Assembly: GCA_017307375.1 (NCBI GenBank)
Contig: JAFKFH010000014.1
Span: 1-64,000 of the forward strand
Direction: 5' to 3'
DNA from: Alphaproteobacteria bacterium
GTDB lineage: Bacteria; Pseudomonadota; Alphaproteobacteria; Ferrovibrionales; Ferrovibrionaceae
DNA length: 64,000 nt
Positions 17,275 through 26,544 of this stretch are shown piece by piece. Every line of letters starts with the position of its first letter. The stretch's first letter is position 1. Below the pieces are notes generated by a model, which saw only the letters and a program-made list of their open reading frames with translations, was not told the DNA's origin and ran no database searches. A program made the position numbers and the translations under genes.

Positions 17275-18435
17275 ATGCCCCGCCGCTATACGCCGGTCGA
17301 GATGATCGAAACCCTCTGCGGCTTCGATACCACCAGCAGCCTGTCGAATCTCGCCCTGATCGATTTTGTCGCGACCTACCTGAACGACCATGGCGTGAAG
17401 TCCGAGCTGATCCGCAGCCCCGACGGTACCAAGGCCAATCTCTACGCCACCGTCGGCCCCGCGGGCGAACGCGGGGTGGTGCTGTCCGGCCATACCGATG
17501 TCGTGCCGGTCGAGGGTCAGCCCTGGACGTCAGATCCGTTCAAGGTGGTCGAACGCGGCGGTCGCCTCGTCGGGCGCGGCACAGCCGACATGAAAAGCTT
17601 CATTGCCCTGGCCCTGGCCGCCCTGCCCGACATGCAGGCCGCCCGGTTGAAGCGGCCGATCCATTTTGCCTTCTCCTACGACGAAGAAGTCGGCTGCACC
17701 GGCGTCGACGGCATGATCGAGCATATCCGCCAGCACCAGCCGCTGCCGGCGATGGTCATCGTCGGTGAGCCCACCGAGATGGCGGTCGTGAACGCCCACA
17801 AGGCCTGCGCCGCGCTGTCGACCACGGTCACCGGCCTCGAGGGCCATTCCAGCAACCCCGAGCTTTGCTCGAACGCCGTGGTCGACGCCGCCCAGGTCAT
17901 TCGCCGCATCGACGAGGTCGCCCAGGAATTCCGTACCCGGGGGCCGTTCAACCACGCCTTCACCCCGGCCTATACGACGATCAACGTCTCGACCGTGCAG
18001 GGCGGCACGGCAAACAACATCATTCCGAACTGCTGCACGATCGGCTGGGGCATCCGGGCCGTGCCGGGCGTCGACATCCATGCGGTGATCGAGCGTATCG
18101 GCAAGATCCTGGAGCGCGACGTGCTGCCGGAGATGAAGGCCCGCTACCCGGAGGCGGCGATCGAGACTAAGCTGCACGTCATCGCGCCGCATCTGGCCGA
18201 GCAACCGGATTCGCCGGCGGAGACCCTGGCCAAGCGCCTGGTCGGCACCAACGCGACGATGACGGTTGCCTACGGCACCGAGGGCGGAAAGTTCCAGGCG
18301 ATCGGCATTCCGACGGTGGTCTGCGGCCCCGGCAATATCCGCGAGGCCCACAAGGCCGACGAGTATATCGAACTGTCGCAGGTCCAGGCCGGCGCCCGCT
18401 TCATGACCGACCTGATCGCCGCCATGGAGAACTGA
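17275..18435 (+). CDS. argE: Acetylornithine deacetylase
   Basis: 386 residues, starting at the ATG with GGAG eight bases upstream rather than at the TTG just before it. M20 metallopeptidase motifs: VVLSGHTDVVPVEG (metal His and Asp), GRGTADMKSF, the catalytic glutamates in FSYDEEVGCTG, GEPTEM and the dimerisation segment GLEGHSSNP. The family includes DapE, but INVSTVQGGTANNIIP and HKACAALSTTVTG fit ArgE. It removes acetate from N-acetylornithine for arginine synthesis; argD and argF lie 3 kb away on the other strand. Confidence 0.9.
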   Translation: MPRRYTPVEMIETLCGFDTTSSLSNLALIDFVATYLNDHGVKSELIRSPDGTKANLYATVGPAGERGVVLSGHTDVVPVEGQPWTSDPFKVVERGGRLVGRGTADMKSFIALALAALPDMQAARLKRPIHFAFSYDEEVGCTGVDGMIEHIRQHQPLPAMVIVGEPTEMAVVNAHKACAALSTTVTGLEGHSSNPELCSNAVVDAAQVIRRIDEVAQEFRTRGPFNHAFTPAYTTINVSTVQGGTANNIIPNCCTIGWGIRAVPGVDIHAVIERIGKILERDVLPEMKARYPEAAIETKLHVIAPHLAEQPDSPAETLAKRLVGTNATMTVAYGTEGGKFQAIGIPTVVCGPGNIREAHKADEYIELSQVQAGARFMTDLIAAMEN

Positions 18436-18448
18436 GCAGGAATTTCTT

Positions 18449-18472
18449 CCTTGCCGGGGACGACCGGCAAGG
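18449..18472. terminator. Hairpin between convergent argE and lipoprotein gene
   Basis: CCTTGCCGG (18449-18457), six-base loop, CCGGCAAGG (18464-18472), placed between two converging genes. The stem is perfect, but neither side has a clear T-tract, so a bidirectional terminator is likely rather than certain. Confidence 0.5.
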
Positions 18473-18482
18473 ATGATCGACC

Positions 18483-19082
18483 TCACGCCAGGAAAGTCGG
18501 CATGAACTGCTTGATGTTGCGATCCAGCTCGGTATTGAGGTCGTCGGCCAGGCCCTTGACCAGGTTGTAGAGGGTCTGGTCGCGGGTGTTCAACGTGGCA
18601 TCCTGGGCAATCGAGGTCGAGCGCTTGGCGGCGCCCGAGGCGAAGCCGATGCGGAAGCCGCGTTCGTCGAGCATCTCGACCCAGACCTCGACCTCGGCGT
18701 CGTAGCGCTGGGCCTGCTGGTTGGTGAAGGTGGTCGCGATGCCGGTCTGGCGGGCCAGATTGACCTGGATGACCGAGCCGGACTTGATCACGACACGGAC
18801 CTGCCTGCCCCCGGCGCCGTTCACCCGCAGACGGTCGCGGGCCCAGCGCTCGGCCGCCCAGGCCGGCGATACCGGGATCGAATTCTCGATATGCGGCGGC
18901 GTCGGCCCCGGCTGGACCTCATTGCGGATATCGACGCCCTGGGCATCGAACGTGATCGGCGGCAGGTTGATGTAGGTCAGCTGGGGAAAGGTGATCCGCG
19001 GCGGTTCGCTGGCGCAGGCCGCGATGACGGGGCCAAGACCGATCAGGCCCAGGGCCCGGCGGCGCGTCAGGGATCGGATCAT
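18483..19082 (-). CDS. Putative lipoprotein of unknown function
   Basis: 199 residues. A twin-arginine-like N-terminus (LTRRRALGLIGLG) leads to a lipobox, VIAAC, with Cys23 as the probable lipidated residue. The mature part starts with a Pro-rich linker, then a conserved-looking domain (SPAWAAERWARDRLRVNG, RVVIKSGSVIQVNL, YDAEVEVWVEMLDERGF) and a helical end (LVKGLADDLNTELDRNI). No enzyme motif is visible. Envelope location is inferred from the lipobox. The ATG has GAGG ten bases upstream. It follows hslO on the same strand after 60 bases. Confidence 0.75.
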   Translation of the reverse strand: MIRSLTRRRALGLIGLGPVIAACASEPPRITFPQLTYINLPPITFDAQGVDIRNEVQPGPTPPHIENSIPVSPAWAAERWARDRLRVNGAGGRQVRVVIKSGSVIQVNLARQTGIATTFTNQQAQRYDAEVEVWVEMLDERGFRIGFASGAAKRSTSIAQDATLNTRDQTLYNLVKGLADDLNTELDRNIKQFMPTFLA

Positions 19083-19142
19083 CGGTGCAACCTCTCGGCG
19101 ATTCTGGTCTGGCGCGAACCATCGGCAAAGCCGATGGCGATT

Positions 19143-20045
19143 TCATGGCAGAAAATCGGTCGCCGGGAATTCGTACCGGGTGGAACAGAACTCGCAGGTG
19201 ACGGAAATCTCACCGTCGACCGACATGTCGCGGATCTCGTCGACCGTGAACGAACGCAACACGCCCTGCACCCGTTCCACCGAACAGCGGCAGCCGAAGA
19301 CGACGGGATGCGGATCCCAGACCCGGACGCCATCCTCGTGGAACAGGCGGAACAGCAGCGCATTCGGCTCCAGCGTCGGGGACAGCAATTCCTCGTCCCG
19401 GGCCGACGACATCATGATCACCGCGCGCCGCCACGCATCCTCGGTCGCCTCGTCGACCGGCAGGTTCGGGTTCTCGGCCGGCAGGCGCTGCAGCATCAGC
19501 CCGCCGGCACGCCAGCGGCCGTCGACCCGTCCGGCCGCGACGCGGATACCGGCGCCGATCTGCTCGGACTGCTGGAAATAGCGATGGGCACATTCCGCGA
19601 GAGTCGATCCGGTGAGTTCGACGATGCCCTGGTAGCGCTCGGTATGCTCGCCCTGGTCGACGGTGAAGGCAAGATGGCCGGCGCCGATCAGCCGTGGCAC
19701 CGAGCCGCGCCGCTGGTCGCTGCGGGCCATCGCCTCCTCGAGCTTGTCGAGGTCGACCTGGGCATAGCCGCGCAAGGTCCCCGGTGTCCGATAGTCGGCC
19801 ACCAGCATCGAGACCGGACCGTCGCCGCGGGTCTGCAACGTGAAGACGCCGTCGAACTTGAGGGCCGAGGCCAGTGTCGCGGCCAGCACCAGCGCCTCGG
19901 CCAGCAGGGCTGCGACCGGCTCGGGATAGCCGTGGCGCCCGATGATCTCGTCGACCACCGGACCGAGACGGACCAGGCGTCCGCGCAGGCCCGAGGCCTC
20001 GACCTGGAAACTCTGGACCAGATCGCCGGGAAGATCGGCCGTCAT
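19143..20045 (-). CDS. hslO: Redox-regulated chaperone Hsp33
   Basis: 300 residues from the ATG in an ATGA overlap with argF. The N-terminal Hsp33 domain shows [50 protein letters not shown] and [10 protein letters not shown]. The C-terminal redox switch has Cys-x-Cys ([10 protein letters not shown]) and Cys-x2-Cys ([10 protein letters not shown]), the four zinc ligands that oxidise under stress and activate the holdase. Cytosolic. The pairing with argD-argF is common in alphaproteobacteria and supports the call. An open frame continuing upstream merely shadows argF. Confidence 0.95.
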   Translation of the reverse strand: MTADLPGDLVQSFQVEASGLRGRLVRLGPVVDEIIGRHGYPEPVAALLAEALVLAATLASALKFDGVFTLQTRGDGPVSMLVADYRTPGTLRGYAQVDLDKLEEAMARSDQRRGSVPRLIGAGHLAFTVDQGEHTERYQGIVELTGSTLAECAHRYFQQSEQIGAGIRVAAGRVDGRWRAGGLMLQRLPAENPNLPVDEATEDAWRRAVIMMSSARDEELLSPTLEPNALLFRLFHEDGVRVWDPHPVVFGCRCSVERVQGVLRSFTVDEIRDMSVDGEISVTCEFCSTRYEFPATDFLP

Positions 20046-20971
20046 CGGGCAAGGCACCAGGTCAGCACGCTCTTCTGCGCATGCAGACGATTCTCGGCTT
20101 CGTCGAAGACGACCGATTGCGGGCCGTCGATGACCCCGGCGGTCACCTCTTCGCCGCGATGGGCGGGCAGGCAATGCATGAACAGCGCATCGGGCTTGGC
20201 CATGGCCATCAGCCGCTCGTCGACCTGATAGGGTCGCAGCAGGTTGTGGCGGCTGGCATCTTCCTTCTCGCCCATCGAGACCCAGCAGTCGGTAACGACG
20301 CAATCGGCATCGCGTGCCGCCGCGGCGGGATCGTCCAGGACATGGACGCGGGCGCCCTGGGCCTGCGCCCAGGCCACCGCACCGGCGGCGGGGCGCTGCT
20401 GTTCCGGACAGGCCAGGCGCAATTCGAAACCGAAGCGGGCCGAGGCGTGAATCCAGGACCGCGCGACATTGTTGCCGTCGCCCGACCACGCCACGACCTT
20501 GCCCGCGATCGAACCGCGATGCTCCTCGTAGGTCATCACGTCGGCCATGATCTGACAGGGATGGCTGTCGTCGGTCAGGCCGTTGATGACCGGGACCGTC
20601 GCATGGTCGACCAGTTCGGCCAGCCGGTCGGCCCCAGTCGTGCGGATCATGATGGCGTCGACATAGCGCGACAGCACCCGGGCGGTATCGGCCATCGTCT
20701 CGCCCCGGCCGATCTGGGTCGTGCCGGACTGCAGCAACAGCGCCTCGCCGCCGAGTTGACGCATGGCCACCTCGAAGGAAACCCGGGTGCGGGTCGACGG
20801 CTTGTCGAAGATCATCGCGAGAATGCGGCCGGCCAGCGGCCGATCGGCATCGGCCGTACCCTTGGGCAGGCCGGCGCGCGCCGTCTTGCGCCTGACGGCA
20901 TCGTCCAGAATGTGGCGCAGCTCGCCCCCGTCGACCTGATCCAGATCGAGGAAATGCCTGGGTCCGGTCAC
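20042..20971 (-). CDS. argF: Ornithine carbamoyltransferase
   Basis: 309 residues from a GTG that overlaps the argD stop (GTGA) and has GAGG eight bases upstream; the ATG 18 bases earlier (20989) has poorer spacing. Conserved sites: the carbamoyl-phosphate loop [11 protein letters not shown], the DDSHPCQ ornithine region (more often DxxHPxQ), [12 protein letters not shown] and the [12 protein letters not shown] catalytic cysteine loop. It forms citrulline from ornithine and carbamoyl phosphate. Middle gene of argD-argF-hslO. Confidence 0.95.
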   Translation of the reverse strand: MTGPRHFLDLDQVDGGELRHILDDAVRRKTARAGLPKGTADADRPLAGRILAMIFDKPSTRTRVSFEVAMRQLGGEALLLQSGTTQIGRGETMADTARVLSRYVDAIMIRTTGADRLAELVDHATVPVINGLTDDSHPCQIMADVMTYEEHRGSIAGKVVAWSGDGNNVARSWIHASARFGFELRLACPEQQRPAAGAVAWAQAQGARVHVLDDPAAAARDADCVVTDCWVSMGEKEDASRHNLLRPYQVDERLMAMAKPDALFMHCLPAHRGEEVTAGVIDGPQSVVFDEAENRLHAQKSVLTWCLAR

Positions 20972-22140
20972 GCCTGCAACCTCGCACATGCCTTGTCGAG
21001 GCGCTCGGTCGCGTCGGCCAGTTCTTCCTCGGTGATGATCAGCGGCGGCAGCAGGCGGACGGTGTTGTCGCCGGCCGAAACCGTCAGCATGCCTTCCTCG
21101 CGCAGCGCGTTGACCAGATCACCGGCGGGCTTGCGGCATTTCAGGCCGCGCAGGAAACCCTCGCCGCGGATTTCCTCGAGCACGTCGGGATACTTGTCGA
21201 TCAGCATCGACAGCTTCTGGGTGAACAGCGCCGCGCGGCGTGCGACCCCTTCGAGGAAACCATCCTCGAGCATGACGTCGAGCACGGCATTGCCGATCGC
21301 CATGGCCAGCGGATTGCCGCCATAGGTCGAGCCATGGGTGCCGGCCACCATGCCCTTGGCCGCCGCCTCGGTGCCGAGGCACGCACCGAGCGGGAAGCCG
21401 CCGCCGATTCCCTTGGCCGTCGCCATGATGTCGGGGGTAACCCCGGTCCATTCATGGGCGAACAGCTTGCCGGTACGCCCCATGCCGGACTGCACCTCGT
21501 CGAGCACCAGCAGCAGGCCGTGACGGTCGGCCAGCGTCCGCAGGCCACGCAGAAAATCGGGGCCGAAATAGCGCACGCCGCCCTCGCCCTGCACCGGTTC
21601 GACCAGGAAGCCCGCCGTCTCGGTTCCGATCGCCTTCTCGGCGGCGGCGAGGTCGCCATAGGCGACCTGGTCGAAGCCCGGCATCGCCGGGCCGAAGCCG
21701 TCGAGATATTTCGGATTGCCGCCGGCGGCGATGGTGGCGAGGGTGCGGCCGTGGAAGGCGCCATCGAAGGTGATCAGCCGATAGCGCTCGGGCCGGCCTT
21801 CGACGTGATGAAAGCGGCGGGCCATCTTGATCGCGAGTTCGATCGATTCGGCACCCGAGTTGGTGAAGAATACCCGGTCGGCGAACGTCGCGGCGCACAG
21901 CCGCTCGGCCAGTTTTTCCTGGCCGGGCACGCGGAACAGATTCGAGGTGTGCCACAGCTTGGCGCCCTGCTCGTTCAGCGCGGCGACAAGCCTGGGGTGG
22001 CTATGCCCCAGCGCCGTGACGGCGATGCCGGAGCAGAAATCGAGGAATCGTCGCCCATCGGTGGCGATAAGCCAGGCGCCCTCCCCACGTTCGAACGCAA
22101 CATCGACACGGTTGTAAGTGGGCAGAAGAGCGCCGGACAC
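20968..22140 (-). CDS. argD: Acetylornithine aminotransferase
   Basis: 390 residues from GTG 22140, chosen because GGGAGG lies eight bases upstream and the protein then begins at the family's usual [19 protein letters not shown]; an ATG at 22233 would place the start upstream of the promoter. Class-III aminotransferase motifs: [53 protein letters not shown] and the PLP lysine in [14 protein letters not shown]. It makes N-acetylornithine and may also serve as DapC. First gene of the operon. Confidence 0.95.
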   Translation of the reverse strand: MSGALLPTYNRVDVAFERGEGAWLIATDGRRFLDFCSGIAVTALGHSHPRLVAALNEQGAKLWHTSNLFRVPGQEKLAERLCAATFADRVFFTNSGAESIELAIKMARRFHHVEGRPERYRLITFDGAFHGRTLATIAAGGNPKYLDGFGPAMPGFDQVAYGDLAAAEKAIGTETAGFLVEPVQGEGGVRYFGPDFLRGLRTLADRHGLLLVLDEVQSGMGRTGKLFAHEWTGVTPDIMATAKGIGGGFPLGACLGTEAAAKGMVAGTHGSTYGGNPLAMAIGNAVLDVMLEDGFLEGVARRAALFTQKLSMLIDKYPDVLEEIRGEGFLRGLKCRKPAGDLVNALREEGMLTVSAGDNTVRLLPPLIITEEELADATERLDKACARLQA

Positions 22141-22179
22141 GAGCCTGTCCTCCCTGAGGGGCTTCGGAAGAAACCGCAG

Positions 22180-22208
22180 ACCTAACGACAATGGGACGGC
22201 CGTGTCAA
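22180..22208 (-). promoter_or_regulatory. Candidate promoter of argD-argF-hslO
   Basis: On the minus strand: TTGACA (22208-22203), a 17-base spacer, TTAGGT (22185-22180). A perfect -35 with ideal spacing, 40 bases before the argD start. Confidence 0.6.
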
Positions 22209-22231
22209 CCGACGCGGCACGAATCGGGCAC

Positions 22232-22249
22232 ATGACGCAAAAGCGTCAT
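22232..22249. repeat. ATGACGC hairpin upstream of the argD promoter
   Basis: ATGACGC (22232-22238), AAAA, GCGTCAT (22243-22249): a perfect 7-bp stem. It lies 23 bases behind the argD -35 and 28 bases beyond the end of the upstream same-strand gene, so it may terminate that gene or bind a regulator. No U-run is present. Confidence 0.35.
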
Positions 22250-22277
22250 AAAGCGGCGGATTCACGGATTATCGGTG

Positions 22278-22643
22278 CTACTTGTCGTAGCCGTTCGCAG
22301 CCATCGCCTCGGCGACCACGCGCTGAATCTCGTTGGCGGCACGCGGGGCGAGCCGCGTGGCCACGGCGACGATGTCGTCGGCCAGATCAGGTGCGGTCGC
22401 GAGCGCCGCAGCAACGATCTCGGGCGCACGGGCCGGATTGTCGCGCAATGCGCCCTGCAGAAACACGATGGCCGGTGGTTCGTCGCGCGGGCCGCCGGCG
22501 CGGGCCGCTTCGCGGGCGAAGATATTGCGGGGAGCCGCCTGCAGCGGCAGATCCTCTCCGCTCCGCGTCACCATCGCGCCGTTCTCCTCCACCGCTTGCA
22601 CGGGCGTCCCGCCTGTGCCTGGACCCTGATCCTTGCGCCCCAT
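22278..22643 (-). CDS. Hypothetical protein
   Basis: 121 residues. The first ~35 look disordered; the remainder is helical with regular Ala/Pro spacing (FLQGALRDNPARAPEIVAAALATAPDLADDIVAVATRLAP). No signal peptide, membrane segment or known motif is visible. It lies 38 bases after the flippase-like gene on the same strand and is probably the last gene of the methyltransferase-GT2-flippase operon. Start uncertain. The function is not recognised. Confidence 0.5.
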   Translation of the reverse strand: MGRKDQGPGTGGTPVQAVEENGAMVTRSGEDLPLQAAPRNIFAREAARAGGPRDEPPAIVFLQGALRDNPARAPEIVAAALATAPDLADDIVAVATRLAPRAANEIQRVVAEAMAANGYDK

Positions 22644-22681
22644 AACTTAACAAATGGTTACTGGACCTATGTCTCAGGTTC

Positions 22682-23014
22682 TCACGACTGGAACAGAAGA
22701 ACAACCCCCAGAAGAATGAGGCCGATGGCCACGAGCTTGAGCCAGCCCAGCGGCTCGCCGTAGAGGAAGGCGCCAAGCAGTGCGACCGCGATATAGGAGA
22801 CCGAAACGCTGGGGAAGGCGACCGAAACCGGGATCTTGCGCAGCGCGATGATGTAGAGGATCGCGGAAACGCCGTAGAAGAAGAACCCCACGATCGTCGC
22901 CGGGTTGAGCAGCTGGGCAACGAAGTCTTGTTCGCCCGCGCCCTTCTTCAACAGGATCTGGCCGACGACCCCGCCGGCGATGCCGCCGGCGAGCGCCAGA
23001 TAGGACCACGTCAC
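22682..23014 (-). CDS. EamA/SMR-type four-helix transporter (ArnE-like flippase subunit?)
   Basis: 110 residues from a GTG overlapping the stop of the upstream glycosyltransferase (GTGA). Four hydrophobic helices: LALAGGIAGGVVGQILLKKG, IVGFFFYGVSAILYIIAL, FPSVSVSYIAVALLGAFLYG and LKLVAIGLILLGVVLLFQ, the small multidrug resistance/DMT half-unit pattern. Directly coupled to an ArnC-like polyprenyl-phosphate glycosyltransferase, a role like ArnE/ArnF in flipping a lipid-linked sugar across the inner membrane is the best guess; drug efflux is the alternative. Confidence 0.75.
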   Translation of the reverse strand: MTWSYLALAGGIAGGVVGQILLKKGAGEQDFVAQLLNPATIVGFFFYGVSAILYIIALRKIPVSVAFPSVSVSYIAVALLGAFLYGEPLGWLKLVAIGLILLGVVLLFQS

Positions 23015-23976
23015 GACGATTTGTCCGGATCGACGGCACCACGCGTCACCGTGCGAACGACGAATTGCGGCTTGCCGTTCACGGTCAGGAACAGGCGCCC
23101 GAGGTACTCGCCGACCACGCCGAGCATCATGCATTGCACGCCGGCGACCAGCAGCAGCACGACCATCAGCGAGGCGTAGCCTTCCGGCGTCCTGCCCTGG
23201 AGGGCCTCGATCACGACGATCAGCAGGAAGACGAGGCCGATGCCGGTCAACGCGAAGCCCGCGACCGTCGCGAGCCTGAGGGGCATGACCGAAAAATTCA
23301 GGAAGACAGATAGCCACAGCCGGATCAGCCGGCGCAGCGTGTAGTTCGACCGTCCCTCGGCCCGCGGCAGATGGCGAACCTCGATCCGGTCGAGGCGCTG
23401 GGTGACCTGCATCAGCAGGCCGTCGACATAGGGATACGGCCCGCGATGTTCGAGAATCTTGCGCACCGCAAAAGCGCTCATGCAGCGGAACGACGACAGA
23501 TAGAGCCCCTTGGGCTTGTCGATCAACTTGTCGGCGCACCAGTTCGAGAACTTCGAGCCCAGGTTGCGCAGCGGGTGATGCTGCTTCTGGGCGTAGTAGG
23601 TGTAGACCACGTCGCGGTCGTTCAGCCGGGCGTGATCGTAGAGGCGGACGACTTCCTCGGGCGGGTTCTGCAGGTCGTCGTCCATGGTGATGACGTAGGC
23701 GCCGCGGATCTGCGACAGCCCGGCCATCACCGCGTTATGCTCGCCGAAATTGCGGGCAAGATCGACCACCGTCACCGGCACGTCTTCGCGGCCGGTCAGG
23801 CCCAGGCAGATCTGCAGCGAGTTGTCCGGGCTGCAGTCGTTGACCAGGATGATCTCGTGCCCGCCATGGACCTTGAGTCCGGCCAGCGCCTCGACCAGCT
23901 GCCCCACCGAGGCGGCGCCGTTATAGACGGGAACGACGATCGAGAGACCGAAACGCGGTTCCGGTTGTTCAGTCAT
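23011..23976 (-). CDS. Polyprenyl-phosphate glycosyltransferase (ArnC/DPM1-like, GT2)
   Basis: 321 residues from the ATG overlapping the methyltransferase stop (ATGA). GT2 domain: LSIVVPVYNGAASVGQLVEA, IILVNDCSPDNSL, NFGEHNAVMAGL and the metal-binding TMDDDLQNPPEE; the YLSSFRCMSA and YPYVDGLLM segments are typical of ArnC/GtrB proteins. Two C-terminal membrane helices (about 225-250 and 262-285) anchor it. Such enzymes load a sugar onto undecaprenyl phosphate for transfer to lipid A, O-antigen or proteins. Coupled to a flippase-like gene. Confidence 0.9.
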   Translation of the reverse strand: MTEQPEPRFGLSIVVPVYNGAASVGQLVEALAGLKVHGGHEIILVNDCSPDNSLQICLGLTGREDVPVTVVDLARNFGEHNAVMAGLSQIRGAYVITMDDDLQNPPEEVVRLYDHARLNDRDVVYTYYAQKQHHPLRNLGSKFSNWCADKLIDKPKGLYLSSFRCMSAFAVRKILEHRGPYPYVDGLLMQVTQRLDRIEVRHLPRAEGRSNYTLRRLIRLWLSVFLNFSVMPLRLATVAGFALTGIGLVFLLIVVIEALQGRTPEGYASLMVVLLLVAGVQCMMLGVVGEYLGRLFLTVNGKPQFVVRTVTRGAVDPDKSS

Positions 23977-24707
23977 GATTTCACCGCAAGGATCAGGATC
24001 GAACCGCCGCATGGCAGGTTGCCGCCGGCCTTCAGCCACCATCGCTCGATGGCGGTAAGCGCGAAGAACAGGCGGTCGATCACGGGGGGATAGGGTTTGA
24101 CGTCGCTTTCCGAGCCGGCCGAGCCGGCGAAGATCTTGCGCCGCAGCACCATCAGCGGCAGCAGCAGCATGTTCCAGTAGCTGGCCCTGGCCACGGTGAA
24201 GCCTGCCGCCTCGACCAGCGCCACGGCCTCGCCGCGGGTGAAGCGGCGGTCATTGTGCACCCGCAGGTCATGGGCCGAGGCAAGCCAGGCATAGGCCGGC
24301 AGGTTGAGGACCAGGCGGCCGCCCGGCGCCAGGCAGCGAAAGGCTTCCGACAGCGCCTTCAGCGGTTCGACCGCGCGATGGCAGAGCACGTCGATCGAGG
24401 CGACCGCGGCGAAGCTGTCATCGGCGAAAGGCAGCGCGTTGACCGACCCGGCGCAGAGCCGGGCACCTACCCGGGTGCGGGCGAGGGCCAGGGCTTGCCC
24501 GGAAATATCGAGGCCGACGGCGGCCAGGCCGGGCCGGGCCTGCCCCAGCCGGCGCAGGAAACCACCGGTCCCGCAACCGGCATCGAGCAGCGGGTTGGCC
24601 GTCGCAGGCGGCTTGCCGAGGGCCAGCATCAGGTTGGCATGGGCGGCGCGATACCACCACATGCCGTCCTCCAGCCCCGCCATCAGCTCGTATTCGCGCG
24701 GCTCCAT
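23973..24707 (-). CDS. Class I SAM-dependent methyltransferase
   Basis: 244 residues. SAM-binding motif I is LLDAGCGTGGFLRRLG, followed by AVGLDISGQAL (motif II acidic residue) and ALPFADDSFAAVASIDVLCH; GGRLVLNLPAYAWL is motif III. The WWYRAAHANLML N-terminus and the Arg/Lys-rich LRRKIFAG near the C-terminus recall methyltransferases of surface-glycan loci. Substrate unknown. First gene of a leftward operon with the ArnC-like transferase and flippase; divergent from the membrane protein at 24880. Confidence 0.83.
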   Translation of the reverse strand: MEPREYELMAGLEDGMWWYRAAHANLMLALGKPPATANPLLDAGCGTGGFLRRLGQARPGLAAVGLDISGQALALARTRVGARLCAGSVNALPFADDSFAAVASIDVLCHRAVEPLKALSEAFRCLAPGGRLVLNLPAYAWLASAHDLRVHNDRRFTRGEAVALVEAAGFTVARASYWNMLLLPLMVLRRKIFAGSAGSESDVKPYPPVIDRLFFALTAIERWWLKAGGNLPCGGSILILAVKS

Positions 24708-24879
24708 GCCTTATTTCCGCCCGCCCCGTCATCGATAACGCCACCGGCAGTGGCTTTTGCATCCTAACGCCGCTTTTACCATCGGATGCCATTTTGGCAA
24801 CGGAAAGGCAGCCGCAAGGCGATTTGCGGCGCCGGTCCCGCCGGTTTATGGTGCCCGCCGCCTTGAATGGAGTACCCGG

Positions 24880-26544
24880 TTGAGCGAGGAAACCCTCGAC
24901 CCCCTGGCAGCCGATGCCAAGCGCATCCGCCGGCCTTATACACTGCTGCAGCGCTGGACCGAGGAAGGCTGGCGCGAACGGGTGGCCGACGGCGTCTTCC
25001 TGGCGCTGCTGCTGATCCCCAGCCTGTGGCTGATCGGCTATCTGTGGCCGCCGCTGAACCACGACAGCGCCGCGATCCTCTATGCCGCCAAGCGCATGCT
25101 GCTGGGCGACGTGCTCTATCGCGACATCATCGACGTCAATCCGCCACTGATCTTCCTGATATCGCTGGTGCCCGAGGGGCTGGCCCGGCTGACCGGCATC
25201 GACGGAACCAAGTGGCTGGTGGTGCTGGTATCGGCGGCGATCATCGCCGCCTTCTTCCTGTGCCGGCGTGTGCTGTCCTACATGCCGCTGGGGCGCGAAC
25301 CGCTGACCAGCCTGGTGCTGCCCGCGCTGATCCTGTTCCTGCTGGCGGTATTTCCCGCCGGCGACTTCACCCAGCGCGAACACATTATGGTGGTGCTGTC
25401 TGCGCCCTACGTGCTGCTGGCCGCCGCCCGCGCCGATCACGACGTGCTGCCGCTGCGCCTGCGCGTGCCGCTGGCGATCATGGCCGGCATCGGCTTCGGT
25501 CTGAAGCCTCATTTCGTGCTGATCCCGCTGACCATCGAACTCTACGTCCTCTACCGCCAGGGCTGGCGCGACGGCCTGCGCGACATCGTCCCCTGGATCG
25601 TCGGGCTGACACTCGCCGCCCACGTCGCGATTGCCCTGATCGTCACCCCCGACTACTTCCGCATCGCCCTGCCGCTGACCTTCAAGCTCTATACCAAGGT
25701 ATCCGACAACAGCCTGCTGTCGATCCTGGACGGCCCCTATCTCGGGCCGACGATCGTCGCGCTGCTGCCGCTGGTGCCGGCGGCCTTCATCCTGTCCCAT
25801 TCGCGGCTGGTGCAGACGCTGGCGCTGTTCTCGATCGGCGCGGTGATCTCGGCAACCGCCCAGGGCAAGGGCTGGTCCTATCAGAGCTATCCGGCGATGA
25901 CGGCGACCCTGATGCTCGGCGCCGTTTTCCTGTCGAACCTGATCGACCGCTACCTGCCGACCGATTCGACGGCCCGCCGCCTGCCGGTGGCGGCACTGGC
26001 GGCGACGTTCATGCTGCTGCTCTACTATCAGGCCGCCCTGTTCCTGCCGCCGTTCGACAAACAGCGCGACTACGAGGAATCGATCGTCGCCCGGCTGGCC
26101 CACATCATCGAGCGCGAGGCGCCCAACCGCACGGTGATGGTGCTATCGCCGGGCATCTATCCAATCTATCCGCTGGCCAACTACACCGACATCCACCTGA
26201 CCCAGCGCTTCCTCGACATGTGGCCGGTACAGGGCATTTATGCCGGCTGCGACGACTGGGGGGCCCTTTACCATTCCTTGGAATCGATGGGCCAGGGCGA
26301 AAAGTTCATGTTCCGCGTGGTGCCGGAGGATTTCGCCAAGGGCAAGCCGGATCTCGTGATCATCGATACCGTTCCGGGCATCCCACGCTGCCAGGCCACG
26401 GGCTTCAGCTATCTCGACTATTTCCAGCGCAACCCGCTGTTCGCCAAGACCTTCGCGAAATACGAGAAGCTGATGGATATCGATCGCTATGAGATCTATC
26501 AGCGACGCAAGCCCAGTGCCGATAGCGCTACGGTGGCGCCATGA
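24880..26544 (+). CDS. Polytopic membrane protein, probably GT-C-type glycosyltransferase
   Basis: 554 residues from a TTG with GGAG seven bases upstream; a longer frame upstream has no ribosome site. About ten membrane helices. The loop after the first helix, NHDSAAILYAAKRMLLGDVLYRD followed by DVNPPLIFL, carries the acidic residue and 'D-x-NPP' pattern typical of GT39/PMT-like lipid-linked sugar transferases. No soluble domain is recognised except a ~130-residue periplasmic-looking C-terminus. It likely uses the lipid-sugar made by the divergent ArnC-like operon, but this is context inference. Confidence 0.7.
   Translation: MSEETLDPLAADAKRIRRPYTLLQRWTEEGWRERVADGVFLALLLIPSLWLIGYLWPPLNHDSAAILYAAKRMLLGDVLYRDIIDVNPPLIFLISLVPEGLARLTGIDGTKWLVVLVSAAIIAAFFLCRRVLSYMPLGREPLTSLVLPALILFLLAVFPAGDFTQREHIMVVLSAPYVLLAAARADHDVLPLRLRVPLAIMAGIGFGLKPHFVLIPLTIELYVLYRQGWRDGLRDIVPWIVGLTLAAHVAIALIVTPDYFRIALPLTFKLYTKVSDNSLLSILDGPYLGPTIVALLPLVPAAFILSHSRLVQTLALFSIGAVISATAQGKGWSYQSYPAMTATLMLGAVFLSNLIDRYLPTDSTARRLPVAALAATFMLLLYYQAALFLPPFDKQRDYEESIVARLAHIIEREAPNRTVMVLSPGIYPIYPLANYTDIHLTQRFLDMWPVQGIYAGCDDWGALYHSLESMGQGEKFMFRVVPEDFAKGKPDLVIIDTVPGIPRCQATGFSYLDYFQRNPLFAKTFAKYEKLMDIDRYEIYQRRKPSADSATVAP

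Noticed and set aside
20046-20987. Upstream extension of hslO across argF in another frame
   Set aside because: hslO begins at 20045 with an ATGA overlap; the extended segment has no Hsp33 or argF character.
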